A stretch of DNA of 64,000 nt from Pseudomonadota bacterium (GCA_029779845.1 JAKOZT010000032.1:1-64000); one strand, 5' to 3'. Counted from the stretch's first letter, positions 36,401 through 45,501 are shown. The notes: generated by a model not told the origin, from the sequence alone. Made by a program: numbers and translations.

Positions 36401-37618
36401 TCAGTGCTGCGCGAACAGCGGCAGTTCGTACAGCGGCGCCGCTTCCTCGGCGCGCGGCGGCGGGGGTTCCGGCGCGGCGATCGGCGCCACCAGGTCGGTC
36501 AGCCGCGCCAGCGCCCCGGCGCGCACGCCGAGCAGGCGCAGCCGCCGGCTCAGGTCGACGCGCTTGAGGCATTCGCCGGCCGCGCGGCGGATCGTGCGCG
36601 CGTCCATCGTGTGCGCGGGCAGCGTCAGGTCGCGCGTCACCGACTTGAAGTCGTCGAAGCGCAGCTTGATGCCGATGGTCTTGCTCGCGTAGCCCTTGCG
36701 CGCCAGGTCGCCGGCGAGCTCGACGCACAGCTCGGTGAAGATGCCCGACAGCGTGGCGCGGTCGCGCACCGCGTGCAGGTCGCGCTCGAAGGTGGTCTCG
36801 CGGCTGATCGACACCGGCTCGCTGTGCGTCACCACCTCGCGCTGGTCGCGCCCGTGCGCGGTGTCGTGCAGCCAGCGCCCGTAGTTGGCGCCGAAATGCC
36901 GCACCAGGAAATCCGGCTGGGCCGCGGCGATGTCGCCCACCGTGCGCAGCCCCAGCGCGGCCAGCTTCTCGCTCGCCTTCGGCCCGATGCCGTTGACCTT
37001 GCGCGCCGCCAGCGGCCAGATGCGCGCGGGAATGTCCTCGAAGCCGAGCAGCGTCAGCCCGTCGGGCTTGTCGAGTTCCGACGCCAGTTTCGACAGCAGC
37101 TTGTTGGGCGTGATGCCGATCGAGCAGGACAGGCCGGTGGCCTCGCGCACCGCGTCCTTCAGCCACCGGCCGACCGCGCGGCCGCCGTCGTCCAGCGCGC
37201 CGGGCACGTCGCTCAGGTCGATGTAGATCTCGTCGATGCCGCGGTCTTCGATGTGCGGCGCGATCTCGCGCACGGCGGCCTTGAACATCCGCGAGTAGCG
37301 CCGGTATTCGTCGAAGTCGACCGGCAGCAGGATGGCGCCGGGCGCGAGCTGCGCCGCCTTCATCGTGCCCATCGCCGAGAACACGCCGAGCGCGCGTGCC
37401 TCGTAGGTGCTGGTGGTCAGCACGCCGCGGCCGGTGTAGTCGCGCAGGCGGAAGTAGCGCCGCGAGCCGTCGGGCAAGGTCTCGGGCTGGTGGCGGCGCC
37501 CGCCGCCGATCACCACCGGCAGGCCGCGCAGATCCGGGTAGCGCAGCAGCTCGACCGATGCGTAGAACGCATCCATGTCGAGGTGGGCGATGAGCCTGCG
37601 CTCGCCGAGGCTGTACAT
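36401..37618 (-). CDS. dinB: DNA polymerase IV
   Basis: A 405-residue Y-family translesion polymerase. Catalytic residues lie in LIAHLDMDAFYASVELL and RGIDEIYIDLSDVP; the helix-hairpin-helix is RKVNGIGPKASEKLAALGL; the little-finger domain follows. The C-terminus LYELPLFAQH ends in a QLxLF-like beta-clamp binding motif. The ATG at 37618 is the only usable start that keeps the first beta strand, yet it lies inside a LexA box, and a -10 element places the RNA start at about the same base. The mRNA may therefore be leaderless. flgN ends 37 bases upstream. Confidence 0.95.
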   Translation of the reverse strand: MYSLGERRLIAHLDMDAFYASVELLRYPDLRGLPVVIGGGRRHQPETLPDGSRRYFRLRDYTGRGVLTTSTYEARALGVFSAMGTMKAAQLAPGAILLPVDFDEYRRYSRMFKAAVREIAPHIEDRGIDEIYIDLSDVPGALDDGGRAVGRWLKDAVREATGLSCSIGITPNKLLSKLASELDKPDGLTLLGFEDIPARIWPLAARKVNGIGPKASEKLAALGLRTVGDIAAAQPDFLVRHFGANYGRWLHDTAHGRDQREVVTHSEPVSISRETTFERDLHAVRDRATLSGIFTELCVELAGDLARKGYASKTIGIKLRFDDFKSVTRDLTLPAHTMDARTIRRAAGECLKRVDLSRRLRLLGVRAGALARLTDLVAPIAAPEPPPPRAEEAAPLYELPLFAQH

Positions 37619-37630
37619 CCGTACAGCATA
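37611..37630 (-). promoter_or_regulatory. LexA (SOS) box and -10 element at the dinB start codon
   Basis: CTGTACATCCGTACAG (37611-37626) is a perfect CTGT-N8-ACAG LexA box. On the minus strand an extended -10, TGTTATGCT, ends at 37625 and would start RNA at about 37618, the A of the ATG. So operator, start site and start codon coincide. No strong -35 is visible. Confidence 0.75.
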
Positions 37631-37655
37631 ACAAGCGCGCCGGAGAAAGGGAACG

Positions 37656-38042
37656 TCAGGCCTGGATGACGCCGCCGCGCGCGGCGCGCTCGGCGCTGCC
37701 TTGCGGCGAGTAGACGCTGGCCGCTTCGCGCGGCAGCAGCACGTCCATCGCGCGATCCAGCGCGGCGGTGGCGCGCGACAGCGATTCGCGTTGCGCGGCC
37801 ACCAGGCCGCTGGTGCGGGCCAGGCGCTGGCGCAGCGCGGGGGTGATGGGGCCGCGCCTGGCGGCCTGCGCGAACTGGGTCACCGCCGCGCTCAGCGTGC
37901 GGTGCAGCTCGTCGGCCTGCGTCTCGATGGCGGCGCTGTCGCGTTCGCGCAGCGCGTCGCCGAGCGCGGCCAGGCGTTCCTCGACGGCGGCCAGCGCCGC
38001 GTCGAGGCGGGTGTCGTGGGCGGCGGCGAGCGCGTCGCTCAA
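37656..38042 (-). CDS. flgN: Flagellar export chaperone FlgN
   Basis: A 128-residue helical protein that escorts the hook-filament junction proteins FlgK and FlgL. It likely starts at TTG 38042 (LSDALAAAHDTRLDAAL), overlapping the flgM stop (TTGA); no better start exists, and the track extends it falsely through flgM. The C-terminal half (TALRQRLARTSGLVAAQRES-like region) and length fit FlgN, but the family is poorly conserved, so position after flgM carries weight. Confidence 0.85.
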   Translation of the reverse strand: MSDALAAAHDTRLDAALAAVEERLAALGDALRERDSAAIETQADELHRTLSAAVTQFAQAARRGPITPALRQRLARTSGLVAAQRESLSRATAALDRAMDVLLPREAASVYSPQGSAERAARGGVIQA

Positions 38043-38356
38043 CGCTGCACCTTGCCGAGCAGTTCCTGCGCGTTGGCGATCAGCTTGTCGGCGATCACCT
38101 CGGCGTTGACCTGGTAGCTGCCGTCGGCGATGGCCTGCGAGATGCGCTGCACCTTCTCGGCGTCGAAGTCGGCGGCGCTCGGGTTGGCCATCAGGCTGGC
38201 GGCGCTGGACAGCTCGACCTTGGCGCTCGGGTCGCTGGCCGCATTCGCCGCGCCGGCCACGCCCGCCTGCTTGGCGGTCTCGGCCGTGGCCTTGGCGGCC
38301 GCGGCCTTCTCGTTGGCGACGACATTGCGTTTGTCTGCAGGATTGCCGATCTTCAT
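38039..38356 (-). CDS. flgM: Anti-sigma-28 factor FlgM
   Basis: A 105-residue protein beginning MKIGNPADKRNVV. The FlgM core is the C-terminal helices FDAEKVQRISQAIADGSYQV and NAEVIADKLIANAQELLGKV. FlgM holds FliA inactive until it is exported through the finished hook. The N-terminal Ala/Lys-rich half is the disordered export region. A strong FliA-type promoter lies 52 bases upstream, giving feedback control as in enterics. Confidence 0.95.
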   Translation of the reverse strand: MKIGNPADKRNVVANEKAAAAKATAETAKQAGVAGAANAASDPSAKVELSSAASLMANPSAADFDAEKVQRISQAIADGSYQVNAEVIADKLIANAQELLGKVQR

Positions 38357-38407
38357 GGTGTTCTCCCGATGGAGGCGCCGGGGTGATCTCCGGCGTGCAT
38401 GGATGCC

Positions 38408-38434
38408 TTATCGGAGCCACGTGGCGTGACTTTA
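38408..38434 (-). promoter_or_regulatory. Sigma-28 (FliA) promoter of flgM-flgN
   Basis: Minus strand: TAAAGTCA, 11 bases, TCCGATAA. This is 6/8 and 7/8 to TAAAGTTT-N11-GCCGATAA with exact spacing, and the best sigma-28 match in the window. Predicted start near 38401, 45 bases before flgM. Confidence 0.8.
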
Positions 38435-38477
38435 GGCTGTTTTCGGGAACCTCCCTCGCTCATGGGGGTGACGCCGT

Positions 38478-39164
38478 TCACGGATTCACCATCGCGCGCC
38501 GCTCGCCGACCGCTTCGGCGGTGAGGACGCGCCCACTTTCGGTGCGAATGCGCACCGGCTGGCCCTCGACGCCGGCGTTCAGCGCCTGGCCGGCGCCGCC
38601 GACCTGGAATCCCGGGCCGTGCGCCACCAGTTGCACCGTCTCGCCGGCCGCAAACCATTGGCGCGGTTTGAGGTGCGACTGGCGCAGGCTCGCGCCGGCG
38701 GCCAGCGGCCGATCCAGTGCGCGGCCGAGCGCGGCGTTCGCACGCAGCACGGCGGCCGAGGGGTCTTCGGCCAGATCGACCTCGGCTTGAGCGAGATCGG
38801 CTTCTTCGAGCACGCTGCCGGCCGGCAGCGCGCGCGTGGCCACCAGTGCCGGCGCGAACACCTTCACGGTGATCGGCAGGTAGACGTTCCAGCGCGTCGG
38901 CCCTTTCGCGCAGCGCAGGCCGATGCGGCTCCGGCCCCACAGCCGCGCGTTGGGCGGCACATAGGGCTGGATCTCCTCGCAGGGGGCGAGCTTCAGGCGC
39001 GGGTCGAGCGAGCCGACCTCGACCTGCACGCGCGTGCCCTGCGCCGCTGGCACCGACGCGCCGGCGAACTGGCGCGCCTGGTCCTGCAGGCCATCGGCGC
39101 GCGCCGGCGCCGCGCCGCCCAGCAGCGCGATCGACAACAGGAGGAGCCAGGCCCACGAATGCAT
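38478..39164 (-). CDS. flgA: Flagellar P-ring assembly chaperone FlgA
   Basis: A 228-residue periplasmic protein from ATG 39164 (signal peptide MHSWAWLLLLSIALLGGAAP); the track start lies in the flgB leader. The C-terminal SAF domain has PAGSVLEEADLAQAEVDLAE and family landmarks RVQVEVGSLDPRLKLAPCEE and RIRTESGRVLTAEAVGERRA. It helps FlgI polymerise into the P ring. It is divergent from flgB and followed by flgM, the usual order. Confidence 0.94.
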   Translation of the reverse strand: MHSWAWLLLLSIALLGGAAPARADGLQDQARQFAGASVPAAQGTRVQVEVGSLDPRLKLAPCEEIQPYVPPNARLWGRSRIGLRCAKGPTRWNVYLPITVKVFAPALVATRALPAGSVLEEADLAQAEVDLAEDPSAAVLRANAALGRALDRPLAAGASLRQSHLKPRQWFAAGETVQLVAHGPGFQVGGAGQALNAGVEGQPVRIRTESGRVLTAEAVGERRAMVNP

Positions 39165-39223
39165 GTGGGCACTGTAGGGCGGCCGTGTCCAGCGCAAGGC
39201 GGCGAAATGGCGGGCCAAGACCG

Positions 39224-39239
39224 CGCTTATCTCGCTTAT
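39224..39239. promoter_or_regulatory. Tandem CGCTTAT repeats between flgA and flgB
   Basis: CGCTTAT occurs twice with a 9-base period in the 134-base gap between divergent flgA and flgB. Placement suits a flagellar master regulator site, but I cannot match it to a FlhDC or sigma-54 consensus, and no clear promoter for flgB was found in this gap. Confidence 0.3.
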
Positions 39240-39298
39240 GTCCGGCGGGGGGGCTGAACAGAATGCCGTCACACAAGCCTTCACGGGACATGAGCGCC

Positions 39299-39703
39299 AT
39301 GCTGAACCGACTCACCGCATCGCTGGACTTCCACGGCCAGGCGCTCGCGCTGCGCTCGGAACGCCAGCGCCTGCTGGCCAGCAACATCGCCAATGCCGAC
39401 ACGCCCGGCTACGTCGCGCGCGACATGGATTTCGCGACGGCCTTGAAGCAGGCCACCGGCAGCGCCAACACCGCCGCGACGCTTTCCACCTCGACCAACG
39501 GCCACATCGCCGCGGCCACCGGCGCGCGCGCCGAACCGAACCTGCTGTATTCGAGCGCCAGCCAGACCAACCTCGACCGCAACAGCGTCGACATGGACCG
39601 CGAGCGCGCCGCCTTCGCCGACAACAGCGTGAAGTACGAAGCGACGCTGCGCTTCATCAACGGCAACGTGCGCACCATGCTCGACGCCATCAAGGGCCAG
39701 TAA
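39299..39703 (+). CDS. flgB: Flagellar basal-body rod protein FlgB
   Basis: A 134-residue proximal rod protein. The start at ATG 39299 (MLNRLTASLDFHGQALALRS) matches the FlgB family and has GGGA about ten bases upstream; the ATG at 39290 is too close to it. The family motif is LASNIANADTPGYVARDMDF. First gene of the rightward flgBCDEFGHIJKL run. Confidence 0.95.
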   Translation: MLNRLTASLDFHGQALALRSERQRLLASNIANADTPGYVARDMDFATALKQATGSANTAATLSTSTNGHIAAATGARAEPNLLYSSASQTNLDRNSVDMDRERAAFADNSVKYEATLRFINGNVRTMLDAIKGQ

Positions 39704-39714
39704 GGAGGCTGCTC

Positions 39715-40119
39715 ATGTCGATGTTCAACATCTTCAACGTCTCCGGCAGCGCGGCGTCGGCGCAGAGCCAGCGCCTGAACGTGGTGGCGAGCAACCTCGC
39801 CAACGCCGACACCGTGGCCGGCCCCGACGGCCAGGCCTACAAGGCGCGCCAGGTGGTGTTCCAGACCGAGCTGATGGGCTCGGTGGGCGCCGCGGGCGTG
39901 CGCGTCAGCACCATCCAGGAAGACCAGACGCAGGGCCGCCGCGTGCACGACCCCAAGCACCCCGGCGCCGACGCCGAGGGCTACGTCACCTACAGCAACG
40001 TCAACCCGGTGGAGGAGATGGTCAACATGATCTCTGCCTCGCGTTCGTACCAGAACAACGTCGAGGTGATGAACACCGCCAAGAGCCTGCTGCTGAAGAC
40101 GCTGCAGATGGGCCAGTGA
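39715..40119 (+). CDS. flgC: Flagellar basal-body rod protein FlgC
   Basis: A 134-residue rod protein. N-terminal heptad region and motif LNVVASNLANADTVAGPDGQ; C-terminal helix EEMVNMISASRSYQNNVEVM with the typical ending KSLLLKTLQMGQ. AAGGAGG precedes the ATG, and it lies 11 bases after flgB. Confidence 0.96.
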   Translation: MSMFNIFNVSGSAASAQSQRLNVVASNLANADTVAGPDGQAYKARQVVFQTELMGSVGAAGVRVSTIQEDQTQGRRVHDPKHPGADAEGYVTYSNVNPVEEMVNMISASRSYQNNVEVMNTAKSLLLKTLQMGQ

Positions 40120-40142
40120 ACCCGAACTGAAAGAAGCACCCC

Positions 40143-40778
40143 ATGGCCGTCTCCTCCGTCACTTCCAACGGCAGCGTCACGTCGCAGGCCGGCGCGAACG
40201 CCACCGGCGCGTCCGAGCGCTTCCTCAAGCTGCTGGTCGCGCAGATGCAGAACCAGGACCCGCTCAACCCGATGGACAACGCCCAGGTCACCAGCCAGAT
40301 GGCGCAGATCCAGACGGTCACCGGCATCGAGCAGCTCAACACCACCGTCGAGGGCTTGTCCAGCCAGTTCGTGCAGCTGCAGGCGCTGCAGGGCGCCTCG
40401 CTGGTCGGGCGCGACGTGATCGTGCCGGGCAACCTGCTGGACATCGACAACGGCACCGCGCAGGGCGGCTTCGAGCTGACCTCGGCGGCCGATTCGGTCA
40501 AGGTCGAGATCCTCTCGGCCGGCGGCCAGGTGGTCGACACCCTCAACCTCGGCGCGCAGACCGCCGGGCTGCACAGCTTCGACTGGGCTGCCGGCACGGC
40601 CACCAACGACAGCGGGCTGCGTTTCCGCGTCACCTCGAAGCTGGGCGGCACCACCACCACCGCCACCGCGCTGATGCGCGATTCGGTCAGCGCCGTCAGC
40701 ACCTCGGGCACCGGCTTCGCGCTCGAGCTGTCGCGCGGCGGCAGCGTCGACTACACGGCGGTCAAGGCCTTCAACTGA
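40143..40778 (+). CDS. flgD: Flagellar hook capping protein FlgD
   Basis: A 211-residue hook scaffold protein. The N-terminal signature is FLKLLVAQMQNQDPLNPMDN followed by AQVTSQMAQIQTVTGIEQLN; a C-terminal Ig-like/tudor-type part follows (GLHSFDWAAGTATNDSGLRF). It caps the growing hook so that FlgE subunits assemble, and is then displaced. Confidence 0.95.
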   Translation: MAVSSVTSNGSVTSQAGANATGASERFLKLLVAQMQNQDPLNPMDNAQVTSQMAQIQTVTGIEQLNTTVEGLSSQFVQLQALQGASLVGRDVIVPGNLLDIDNGTAQGGFELTSAADSVKVEILSAGGQVVDTLNLGAQTAGLHSFDWAAGTATNDSGLRFRVTSKLGGTTTTATALMRDSVSAVSTSGTGFALELSRGGSVDYTAVKAFN

Positions 40779-40799
40779 TCACTCCAGGGACACACGCAC

Positions 40800-42002
40800 A
40801 TGGGCTTCCAGCAAGGACTCTCCGGTCTCAACGCCACCGCCAAGAACCTCGAGGTGATCGGCAACAACGTCGCCAACGCCAACACCTACGGCTTCAAGTC
40901 GTCGCGCGCCGAGTTCGCCGACATGGTGGCCAACGCGCTGGCCGGCACCGGCAACACCAGCCCGGGCATCGGCACGCGGCTGGCCGCGGTGGCGCAGCAG
41001 TTCACGCAGGGCAACGTCACCACCACCGAGAACTCGCTGGACGTGGCGATCAACGGCGCCGGCTTCTTCGAGCTGCGCGACGGCAACGGCCGCACGCTGT
41101 ACACGCGCAACGGCCAGTTCAAGGTCGACGCGGCGACCGGCAACATCACGACGACGGCCGGCGAGCAGGTGATGGGCCGCGCCGTCGACGGCACCTACCC
41201 CTCGCCGCTGCGCCTGCCGACCGCCGGCATGGGCGCGCGGGTGACCACCCAGATGTCGATCGAGGCCAACCTGCCGGGCAGCGCCAGCGCGATCGCCAGC
41301 AGCATCGCCTTCGACCCGAGCAACGTGGCGAGCTACAACAACGCCACCTCGGCGACCGTGTTCGACTCGCAGGGCAACGACGTCGCGCTGACCTACTACT
41401 TCCGCAAGACCGACGCCAACGAGTGGACGGTCTACGCCTTGCCCGAGGGCGAGACCACGCCGCAGACCTTCACGCTCAGCTTCGACAGCACCGGCGCCAC
41501 GCCGACCATCACGCCGGCCTCGCCCTCGGTGACGGTGGCGAATCCGCCGTCCACCGGCGCGCTGAACATCGCGCTCGACCTCTCGCAGATCACCCAGTAC
41601 GGCACCAGCTTCGGCGTCACCGACCTGACGCAGGACGGCTACGCGCCGGGCCAGCTCGTCAGCGTGGTGATCGAGGCCAACGGCACCATCACCGCGCGCT
41701 TCTCGAACAACGAGACGATGGCCGCCGGCACGGTGCAGCTGGTGACCTTCCGCAACCCGCAGGGCCTGCAGCCGATGGGCGGCAACAACTGGGCCGCGAC
41801 GATGGCCGCCGGCGCGCCGATCCAGGGCAACCCGGGCGAGCAGAACCGCGGCGTGCTGCAGTCCGGCGCGCTGGAGGATTCGAACGTCGACCTGACCGCC
41901 GAGCTGGTCTCGATGATGACCGCGCAGCGCATCTACCAGGCCAATGCGCAGACCATCAAGACCGAGGACGCGGTGCTGCAGACGCTGGTGAACCTGCGCT
42001 GA
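40800..42002 (+). CDS. flgE: Flagellar hook protein FlgE
   Basis: A 400-residue hook subunit. Typical ends: MGFQQGLSGLNATAKNLEVI, NNVANANTYGFKSSRAEFAD, and the C-terminal SNVDLTAELVSMMTAQRIYQ with KTEDAVLQTLVNLR. Length is close to the E. coli protein (402). A palindromic repeat lies between it and flgF. Confidence 0.96.
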   Translation: MGFQQGLSGLNATAKNLEVIGNNVANANTYGFKSSRAEFADMVANALAGTGNTSPGIGTRLAAVAQQFTQGNVTTTENSLDVAINGAGFFELRDGNGRTLYTRNGQFKVDAATGNITTTAGEQVMGRAVDGTYPSPLRLPTAGMGARVTTQMSIEANLPGSASAIASSIAFDPSNVASYNNATSATVFDSQGNDVALTYYFRKTDANEWTVYALPEGETTPQTFTLSFDSTGATPTITPASPSVTVANPPSTGALNIALDLSQITQYGTSFGVTDLTQDGYAPGQLVSVVIEANGTITARFSNNETMAAGTVQLVTFRNPQGLQPMGGNNWAATMAAGAPIQGNPGEQNRGVLQSGALEDSNVDLTAELVSMMTAQRIYQANAQTIKTEDAVLQTLVNLR

Positions 42003-42031
42003 TCGGATGGCACATCGTGAATGAATCCTTG

Positions 42032-42108
42032 CTCCCGTTCGGGCTGAGCTTGTCGAAGCCCCGTCGTGCTTCTCGAGCGCCCTTCGACAAGCTCAGGGCG
42101 AACGGGAG
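42032..42108. repeat. REP-like inverted repeat between flgE and flgF
   Basis: Two 27-base arms (42032-42058 and 42082-42108) are inverted copies matching at 25 of 27 positions, centred on a 23-base loop. Each has the core GAGCTTGTCGAAG. The same core makes the element at 60958. It fills the gap before flgF and overlaps its likely ribosome site, so it may affect flgF translation. Confidence 0.8.
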
Positions 42109-42114
42109 ACATTC

Positions 42115-42840
42115 ATGGACCGCCTGATCTACCTGAGCATGGCCGGCGCCAAGGCCGACATGCAGCGCCAGGACGTGCTGGCGAACAACCTCGCCAACGC
42201 CTCGACGCCGGGCTTTCGCGCCGAGCTGACGGCCTTCCGCGCGGTGCCGGTGCAAGGCAGCGGCGCCAGCACGCGCGTCTACGCGCTCGAATCGACGCCG
42301 GGCCACGACATGAGCCCGGGCGTGGTGGCCACCACCGGCCGGCCGCTGGACGTGGCGATGCGCGGCAACGCCTGGCTGGCGGTGCAGGGCCTGGACGGCA
42401 CCGAGGCCTACACGCGCGGCGGCTCGCTCGAAGTGGGCGCCGACGGCACGCTGGTCACGCATTCCGGCCTGCAGGTGATGGGCGACGGCGGGCCGATCCA
42501 GATTCCCGCCAACAGCGAGGCGAGCATCGCCGCCGACGGCACGGTCAGCGCACGCGGCGCGAACGGCCGCAGCACCAACGTCGGCCGTCTCAAGCTGGTG
42601 ACGCCGGAGGCGCCGCTGCAGCGCGGCACCGATGGTCTGTTCCGCGCCGCCGACGGCGACCTGCCGGCCGATGCCACCGCGCGCTTGCAGGACGGCGCGC
42701 TGGAAGGCAGCAACGTCAGCCCGGTCGAGACGATGGTGGCGATGATCGCCGCGGCGCGCCAGTTCGAGGCGCAGATGAAGATGCTGCAGACCGCCGAAGG
42801 CAACGAGAAGGCGGCGGCGCAGCTGCTGTCGATGTCGTAA
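42115..42840 (+). CDS. flgF: Flagellar basal-body rod protein FlgF
   Basis: A 241-residue distal/proximal rod protein. It begins MDRLIYLSMAGAKADMQRQD and has VLANNLANASTPGFRAELTA; C-terminal SNVSPVETMVAMIAAARQFE. The start follows directly after the palindromic repeat, with GGGAGA as the only ribosome-site-like sequence (part of the repeat arm). Confidence 0.95.
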   Translation: MDRLIYLSMAGAKADMQRQDVLANNLANASTPGFRAELTAFRAVPVQGSGASTRVYALESTPGHDMSPGVVATTGRPLDVAMRGNAWLAVQGLDGTEAYTRGGSLEVGADGTLVTHSGLQVMGDGGPIQIPANSEASIAADGTVSARGANGRSTNVGRLKLVTPEAPLQRGTDGLFRAADGDLPADATARLQDGALEGSNVSPVETMVAMIAAARQFEAQMKMLQTAEGNEKAAAQLLSMS

Positions 42841-42861
42841 GACAGTCAAGGAGAGCCGATC

Positions 42862-43644
42862 ATGATGCGATCGCTGTGGACCTCGAAGACCGGCATGGAA
42901 GCCCAGCAGACCCAGCTGGACGCCATCTCGCACAACCTCGCCAACTCGGCCACCAACGGCTACAAGAAGTCGCACGTGGTGTTCGAGGATCTGATGTACC
43001 AGAACATCCGCCAGGCCGGCGCCAGCAGCTCCGAGCAGACCACGCTGCCCACCGGGCTGCAGGTGGGCCTGGGCACGCGCGCGGTGGCCAACGTGCGCAG
43101 CTTCACGCAGGGCAACCTGCAGCAAAGCAGCAACCCGCTCGACGTGGCGGTGCAGGGCAACGGCTTCTTCGAGGTGCAGATGCCCGACGGCACCACCGGC
43201 TACACGCGCGACGGCTCGTTCCAGGTCAATCCTCAGGGCCAGATCGTCACCAACAACGGCTACCTGCTGAATCCCGGCATCACGATCCCCGCGACGGCGC
43301 AGAGCGTCACCATCGGCACCGACGGCACCGTCAGCGCCACGCTGCCGGGCAGCGCCCAGCCGCAGACGCTGGGCCAGATCCAGCTCGCCGGCTTCGTCAA
43401 CCCGGCCGGGCTGGAAGCCAAGGGCGAGAACCTCTATGCCGAGACGGCCGCCTCCGGCGCGCCGCAGACCGGCGCACCGGGCAGCAACGCGCTGGGCACG
43501 CTGCGGCAGGGCTTCGTCGAGACCAGCAACGTCAACGTGGTCGAGGAGCTGATCGGCATGATCCAGACGCAGCGCGCCTACGAGCTGAATTCGAAGGCGA
43601 TCCAGACCTCCGACCAGATGCTGCAGAAGCTGGGCCAGCTGTGA
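42862..43644 (+). CDS. flgG: Flagellar distal rod protein FlgG
   Basis: A 260-residue rod protein, the usual length. Landmarks: [40 protein letters not shown], and the C-terminal [26 protein letters not shown] precedes the ATG. The stop overlaps flgH (TGATG). Confidence 0.96.
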   Translation: MMRSLWTSKTGMEAQQTQLDAISHNLANSATNGYKKSHVVFEDLMYQNIRQAGASSSEQTTLPTGLQVGLGTRAVANVRSFTQGNLQQSSNPLDVAVQGNGFFEVQMPDGTTGYTRDGSFQVNPQGQIVTNNGYLLNPGITIPATAQSVTIGTDGTVSATLPGSAQPQTLGQIQLAGFVNPAGLEAKGENLYAETAASGAPQTGAPGSNALGTLRQGFVETSNVNVVEELIGMIQTQRAYELNSKAIQTSDQMLQKLGQL

Positions 43645-44312
43645 TGAAGACGATCGCCATTGCGGCCGCCGCCGCCCTGCTCGCCGGCTGCCAGACCCTC
43701 AACGCGCCGGCCAAGGTCGACGTGGCCGAGCCCACCAGCGCGCTGCCGGTGGCGCAGCCGGCGCCGATGGTCAACAACGGCGCGATCTTCCAGGCCGCGC
43801 AGTACCGCCCGCTGTTCGAGGACCACCGCGCGCGGCTGGTCGGCGACACGCTGACCGTGCAGATCGTCGAGAAGGTCTCGGCGACGCAGAAGAGCACCAG
43901 CAGCATCGACAAGAGCGGCAAGGTCAGCGCGGGCATCACCGCGCTGCCGTTCGTCTCGGCCAATTCCTTCGGCCGCGCCAGCGCCGCCGGCACGTCGAGC
44001 AACACGATGGACAGCAAGGGCAGCACCGAGAACACCAACGACTTCTCGGGCACCATCACCGCCACGGTGACCGGCGTGCTGCCCAACGGCCATCTGCTGG
44101 TCGCCGGCGAGAAGCAGATCGGCGTGAACCACAACGTCGACGTGCTGCGCTTCTCGGGCCAGGTCGACCCGCGCGCCATCCAGCCCGGCAACACGGTGCC
44201 CAGCGCGCAGATCGCCAACGTGCGCATCGAGCACCGCGGCCGCGGCGCGCAGGCCGAGGCGAACGGAATTGGCTGGCTGGCACGCTTCTTTTTGAACGTT
44301 CTGCCGATCTGA
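43644..44312 (+). CDS. flgH: Flagellar L-ring lipoprotein FlgH
   Basis: A 222-residue outer-membrane ring protein, start ATG 43644 overlapping the flgG stop. The lipoprotein signal [20 protein letters not shown] puts the lipidated cysteine at residue 16. Family landmarks: ARLVGDTLTVQIVEKVSATQ and LVAGEKQIGVNHNVDVLRFS, ending near WLARFFLNVLPI. The track fuses it into a long false frame. Confidence 0.95.
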   Translation: MKTIAIAAAAALLAGCQTLNAPAKVDVAEPTSALPVAQPAPMVNNGAIFQAAQYRPLFEDHRARLVGDTLTVQIVEKVSATQKSTSSIDKSGKVSAGITALPFVSANSFGRASAAGTSSNTMDSKGSTENTNDFSGTITATVTGVLPNGHLLVAGEKQIGVNHNVDVLRFSGQVDPRAIQPGNTVPSAQIANVRIEHRGRGAQAEANGIGWLARFFLNVLPI

Positions 44313-44331
44313 GCGCGCGAAGAATGGGGTC

Positions 44332-45501
44332 ATGGAACATGACTCCATCTCCGTTGCCTCCGCCCGGCGCCTCGAAGCGCTGATCCGCACGCTGATCGCG
44401 TTCGCCGCGCTGGCGGCCAGCGCCGCGCTGTGGTGGCCGGCCACGGCCCATGCCGTCGGCTCCGCGCGCATCAAGGAGATCGCCAGCGTGCAGGGCGTGC
44501 GCAGCAACCCGCTGGTGGGCTACGGCATCGTCGTCGGCCTGGACGGCACCGGCGACCAGACCACCTCCACGCCCTTCACCGCGCAGAGCATCGCCGCGAT
44601 GCTGCAGCAGATGGGCGTGACCGTGCCCGCGGGCGCGAGCATGCAGCTGAAGAACGTCGCGGCGGTGATGGTCACCGCGCAGCTGCCGCCCTTCGCGCAG
44701 CCGGGCCAGACGCTGGACGTGAACGTCTCCTCGCTGGGCAACGCCAAGAGCCTGCGCGGCGGCACGCTGATCGCCACGCCGCTGAAGGGCGCCGACGGGC
44801 AGATCTACGCGCTCGCGCAGGGCAACCTGATCGTCGGCGGCGCGGGCGCCTCGGCGGCCGGCTCCAAGGTGCAGATCAACCACCTCGCCGCCGGGCGCAT
44901 CCCCGAGGGCGCCACGGTCGAGCGCGCGGTGCCCACGCCGCTGAACCAGGGCGACACGCTGCAGCTCGACCTCGCCGCCAGCGACTACGGCACGGCGCGC
45001 GACGTCGCCAAGGCCATCAACGCCAAGATGGGCGAGGGCGCCGCGCAGGCGCTCGACGGCCGCACGGTGCGCGTGCGCATGCCGGCCTCGCCGGACGCGC
45101 GCGTGGCCTTCCTGGCCGACATCGAGAACCTGCCGGTGGAACGCGCCGCGCCGGCCGCGCGCGTGGTGATCAATGCGCGCACCGGCTCGATCGTCGTCAA
45201 CCAGGCGGTCACGCTCTCGCCCTGCGCGGTGGCGCACGGCAGCCTGTCGGTGACGATCAGCACCACGCCGGTGGTCAGCCAGCCGGGGCCCTTGTCGAAC
45301 GGCCAGACGGTGGCGCGCGAGAAGGCCGACATCACGATCAACCAGCAGCCCGGCTCGCTGATCCAGATGCCGGCCGGCACGCAATTGGTGGACGTGGTCA
45401 AGGCGCTCAATTCGCTGGGCGCGACGCCGCAGGACCTGCTCGCGATCCTGCAGGCCATCAAGGCGGCCGGGGCCTTGAATGCGGAACTCGAGGTGATCTG
45501 A
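44332..45501 (+). CDS. flgI: Flagellar P-ring protein FlgI
   Basis: A 389-residue periplasmic ring protein with N-terminal hydrophobic signal (LIAFAALAASAALWWPATAH). The family start of the mature part is SARIKEIASVQGVRSNPLVG followed by YGIVVGLDGTGDQTTSTPFT; the end is ALNSLGATPQDLLAILQAIK. Its TGA overlaps the flgJ ATG. Confidence 0.96.
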   Translation: MEHDSISVASARRLEALIRTLIAFAALAASAALWWPATAHAVGSARIKEIASVQGVRSNPLVGYGIVVGLDGTGDQTTSTPFTAQSIAAMLQQMGVTVPAGASMQLKNVAAVMVTAQLPPFAQPGQTLDVNVSSLGNAKSLRGGTLIATPLKGADGQIYALAQGNLIVGGAGASAAGSKVQINHLAAGRIPEGATVERAVPTPLNQGDTLQLDLAASDYGTARDVAKAINAKMGEGAAQALDGRTVRVRMPASPDARVAFLADIENLPVERAAPAARVVINARTGSIVVNQAVTLSPCAVAHGSLSVTISTTPVVSQPGPLSNGQTVAREKADITINQQPGSLIQMPAGTQLVDVVKALNSLGATPQDLLAILQAIKAAGALNAELEVI

